This document shows, piece after piece, positions 7,074 through 7,575 of a stretch of 7,575 nt of DNA (within the stretch, counting starts at the first letter, position 1; every line of letters begins with the position of its first letter). Position numbers and translations under genes: made by a program. The notes below the pieces were generated by a model that did no database searches, was not told the origin of the DNA, and saw nothing but the letters and a program-made list of their open reading frames with translations. Source of the DNA: Roseimaritima sp. (GTDB taxonomy: Bacteria > Planctomycetota > Planctomycetia > Pirellulales > Pirellulaceae); contig SLFV01000449.1 in the NCBI GenBank assembly GCA_007124075.1, forward strand, positions 1 through 7,575. Reading direction: 5' to 3'.

Positions 7074-7575
7074 CGCTGTTTCCCTCCCTCGATGGGCAAC
7101 AGTTCGCCGTCTTTGATTTCATAGTGCGAAATCGGGGGTTCCAGAATCTTGGCAAGGTCATCGATACTGCTGGTGAACCAAACGACCGCCGTGCCCTCTT
7201 TGCGAATCGAATTAACAGCACGCAGCAGCATGCTCGCTTCAGCAGTTGATGCCGATTTCAACGGACGTTCCAGCAGCAGCAAGACAGGTTTACCCAGGAA
7301 GGCACGAACCCATTGGTGACGCTGCAACAGCGACGGATGGACGAAGGCCGGTCGTTCCTGAATTAACTCCGCGACGCCAAAGTCAGCACCCCAGTGCCGG
7401 ACATCGGCGATGACTTCCTGTTTGGTTACACCATGGTGCCGACTGGCCAGCGTCACATTCGCGGCAACATTGATGTTTTCGATCCATGCTTGATCCTCGA
7501 ACACCCGTCCAATGCGGTTGCGCATGCTGAAATGACGGTCGTAATCGTCACCCAGCCAATCCTGGGCCTGAAACC
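7070..7575 (-). CDS. MlaF-like ABC transporter ATP-binding subunit, partial, with degenerate catalytic motifs
   Basis: The reading frame runs off the right edge, so the N-terminus and Walker A are not visible; the 167 residues seen are the C-terminal part. The layout follows an MlaF-type ATPase: NRIGRVFEDQ corresponds to the Q-loop region (RRIGFVFQ in typical members), then a helical subdomain, QRHQWVRAFLGKPVLLLLERP corresponding to the signature helix and Walker B, and AVVWFTSSIDD corresponding to the switch region. The key residues are replaced: Q-loop Gln by Glu, LSGG by VHPS, Walker B Asp-Glu by Glu-Arg, the D-loop SGLD by KSAS, and the H-loop His by Ser. The frame is intact and ends in an ATGA overlap with the MCE gene, so this looks like a maintained protein rather than a decayed gene. 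It may pair with a catalytically competent ATPase encoded further upstream, or act as a non-hydrolysing coupling subunit. Assignment to the ABC fold rests on alignment by eye plus the MCE neighbour. Confidence 0.75.
   Translation of the reverse strand, partial: FQAQDWLGDDYDRHFSMRNRIGRVFEDQAWIENINVAANVTLASRHHGVTKQEVIADVRHWGADFGVAELIQERPAFVHPSLLQRHQWVRAFLGKPVLLLLERPLKSASTAEASMLLRAVNSIRKEGTAVVWFTSSIDDLAKILEPPISHYEIKDGELLPIEGGKQR
7083..7087 (-). promoter_or_regulatory. Shine-Dalgarno site for the MCE gene
   Basis: On the minus strand GGAGG, within GAGGGAGGG, lies 9 bases before the ATG at 7073, inside the end of the ABC reading frame. It is the clearest ribosome site in the window and, with the ATGA overlap, supports efficient or coupled initiation of the MCE protein. 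Confidence 0.65.

Overview
The window looks like the chromosome of a Gram-negative-type bacterium, most likely a member of Planctomycetota (Pirellulaceae-like). That placement is an inference from the overall protein style, the scarcity of Shine-Dalgarno sites, the moderately high GC and the lipid-transport plus lipoprotein cluster; it was not tested by a database search. No mobile element, CRISPR array, tRNA or rRNA was seen. No stretch over 300 bases lacks a gene; the longest gap is about 149 bases, between rpsI and clpB.

The left part (1-4705, plus strand) is housekeeping. It holds rplM (ribosomal protein L13) and rpsI (S9), the widely conserved pair, then clpB (disaggregase, 890 aa) and pdxJ (pyridoxine 5'-phosphate synthase). 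Gaps of about 100-150 bases separate these genes, so they may be separate transcripts or a loose operon. Small hairpins lie before rplM and after clpB.

The right part (4795-7575, minus strand) is an envelope operon read right to left: an MlaF-like ABC ATPase (N-terminus beyond the window), an MlaD/MCE-domain membrane protein, and a TPR protein with a lipoprotein-like leader and an unusual cysteine cluster. The three are tightly coupled (4-base ATGA overlap, then a TGATG junction), which implies co-translation and a shared job, probably lipid trafficking between membranes. A perfect 10-bp inverted repeat at 4718-4751 separates this operon from the convergent pdxJ and probably terminates one or both.

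The most notable observation is that the ABC subunit has lost recognisable Q-loop, signature, Walker B, D-loop and H-loop residues while keeping an intact, translationally coupled reading frame. This suggests a catalytically degenerate or heterodimeric ATPase in an MCE transporter. The second is the six-cysteine cluster inserted in the TPR protein at the end of the same operon.
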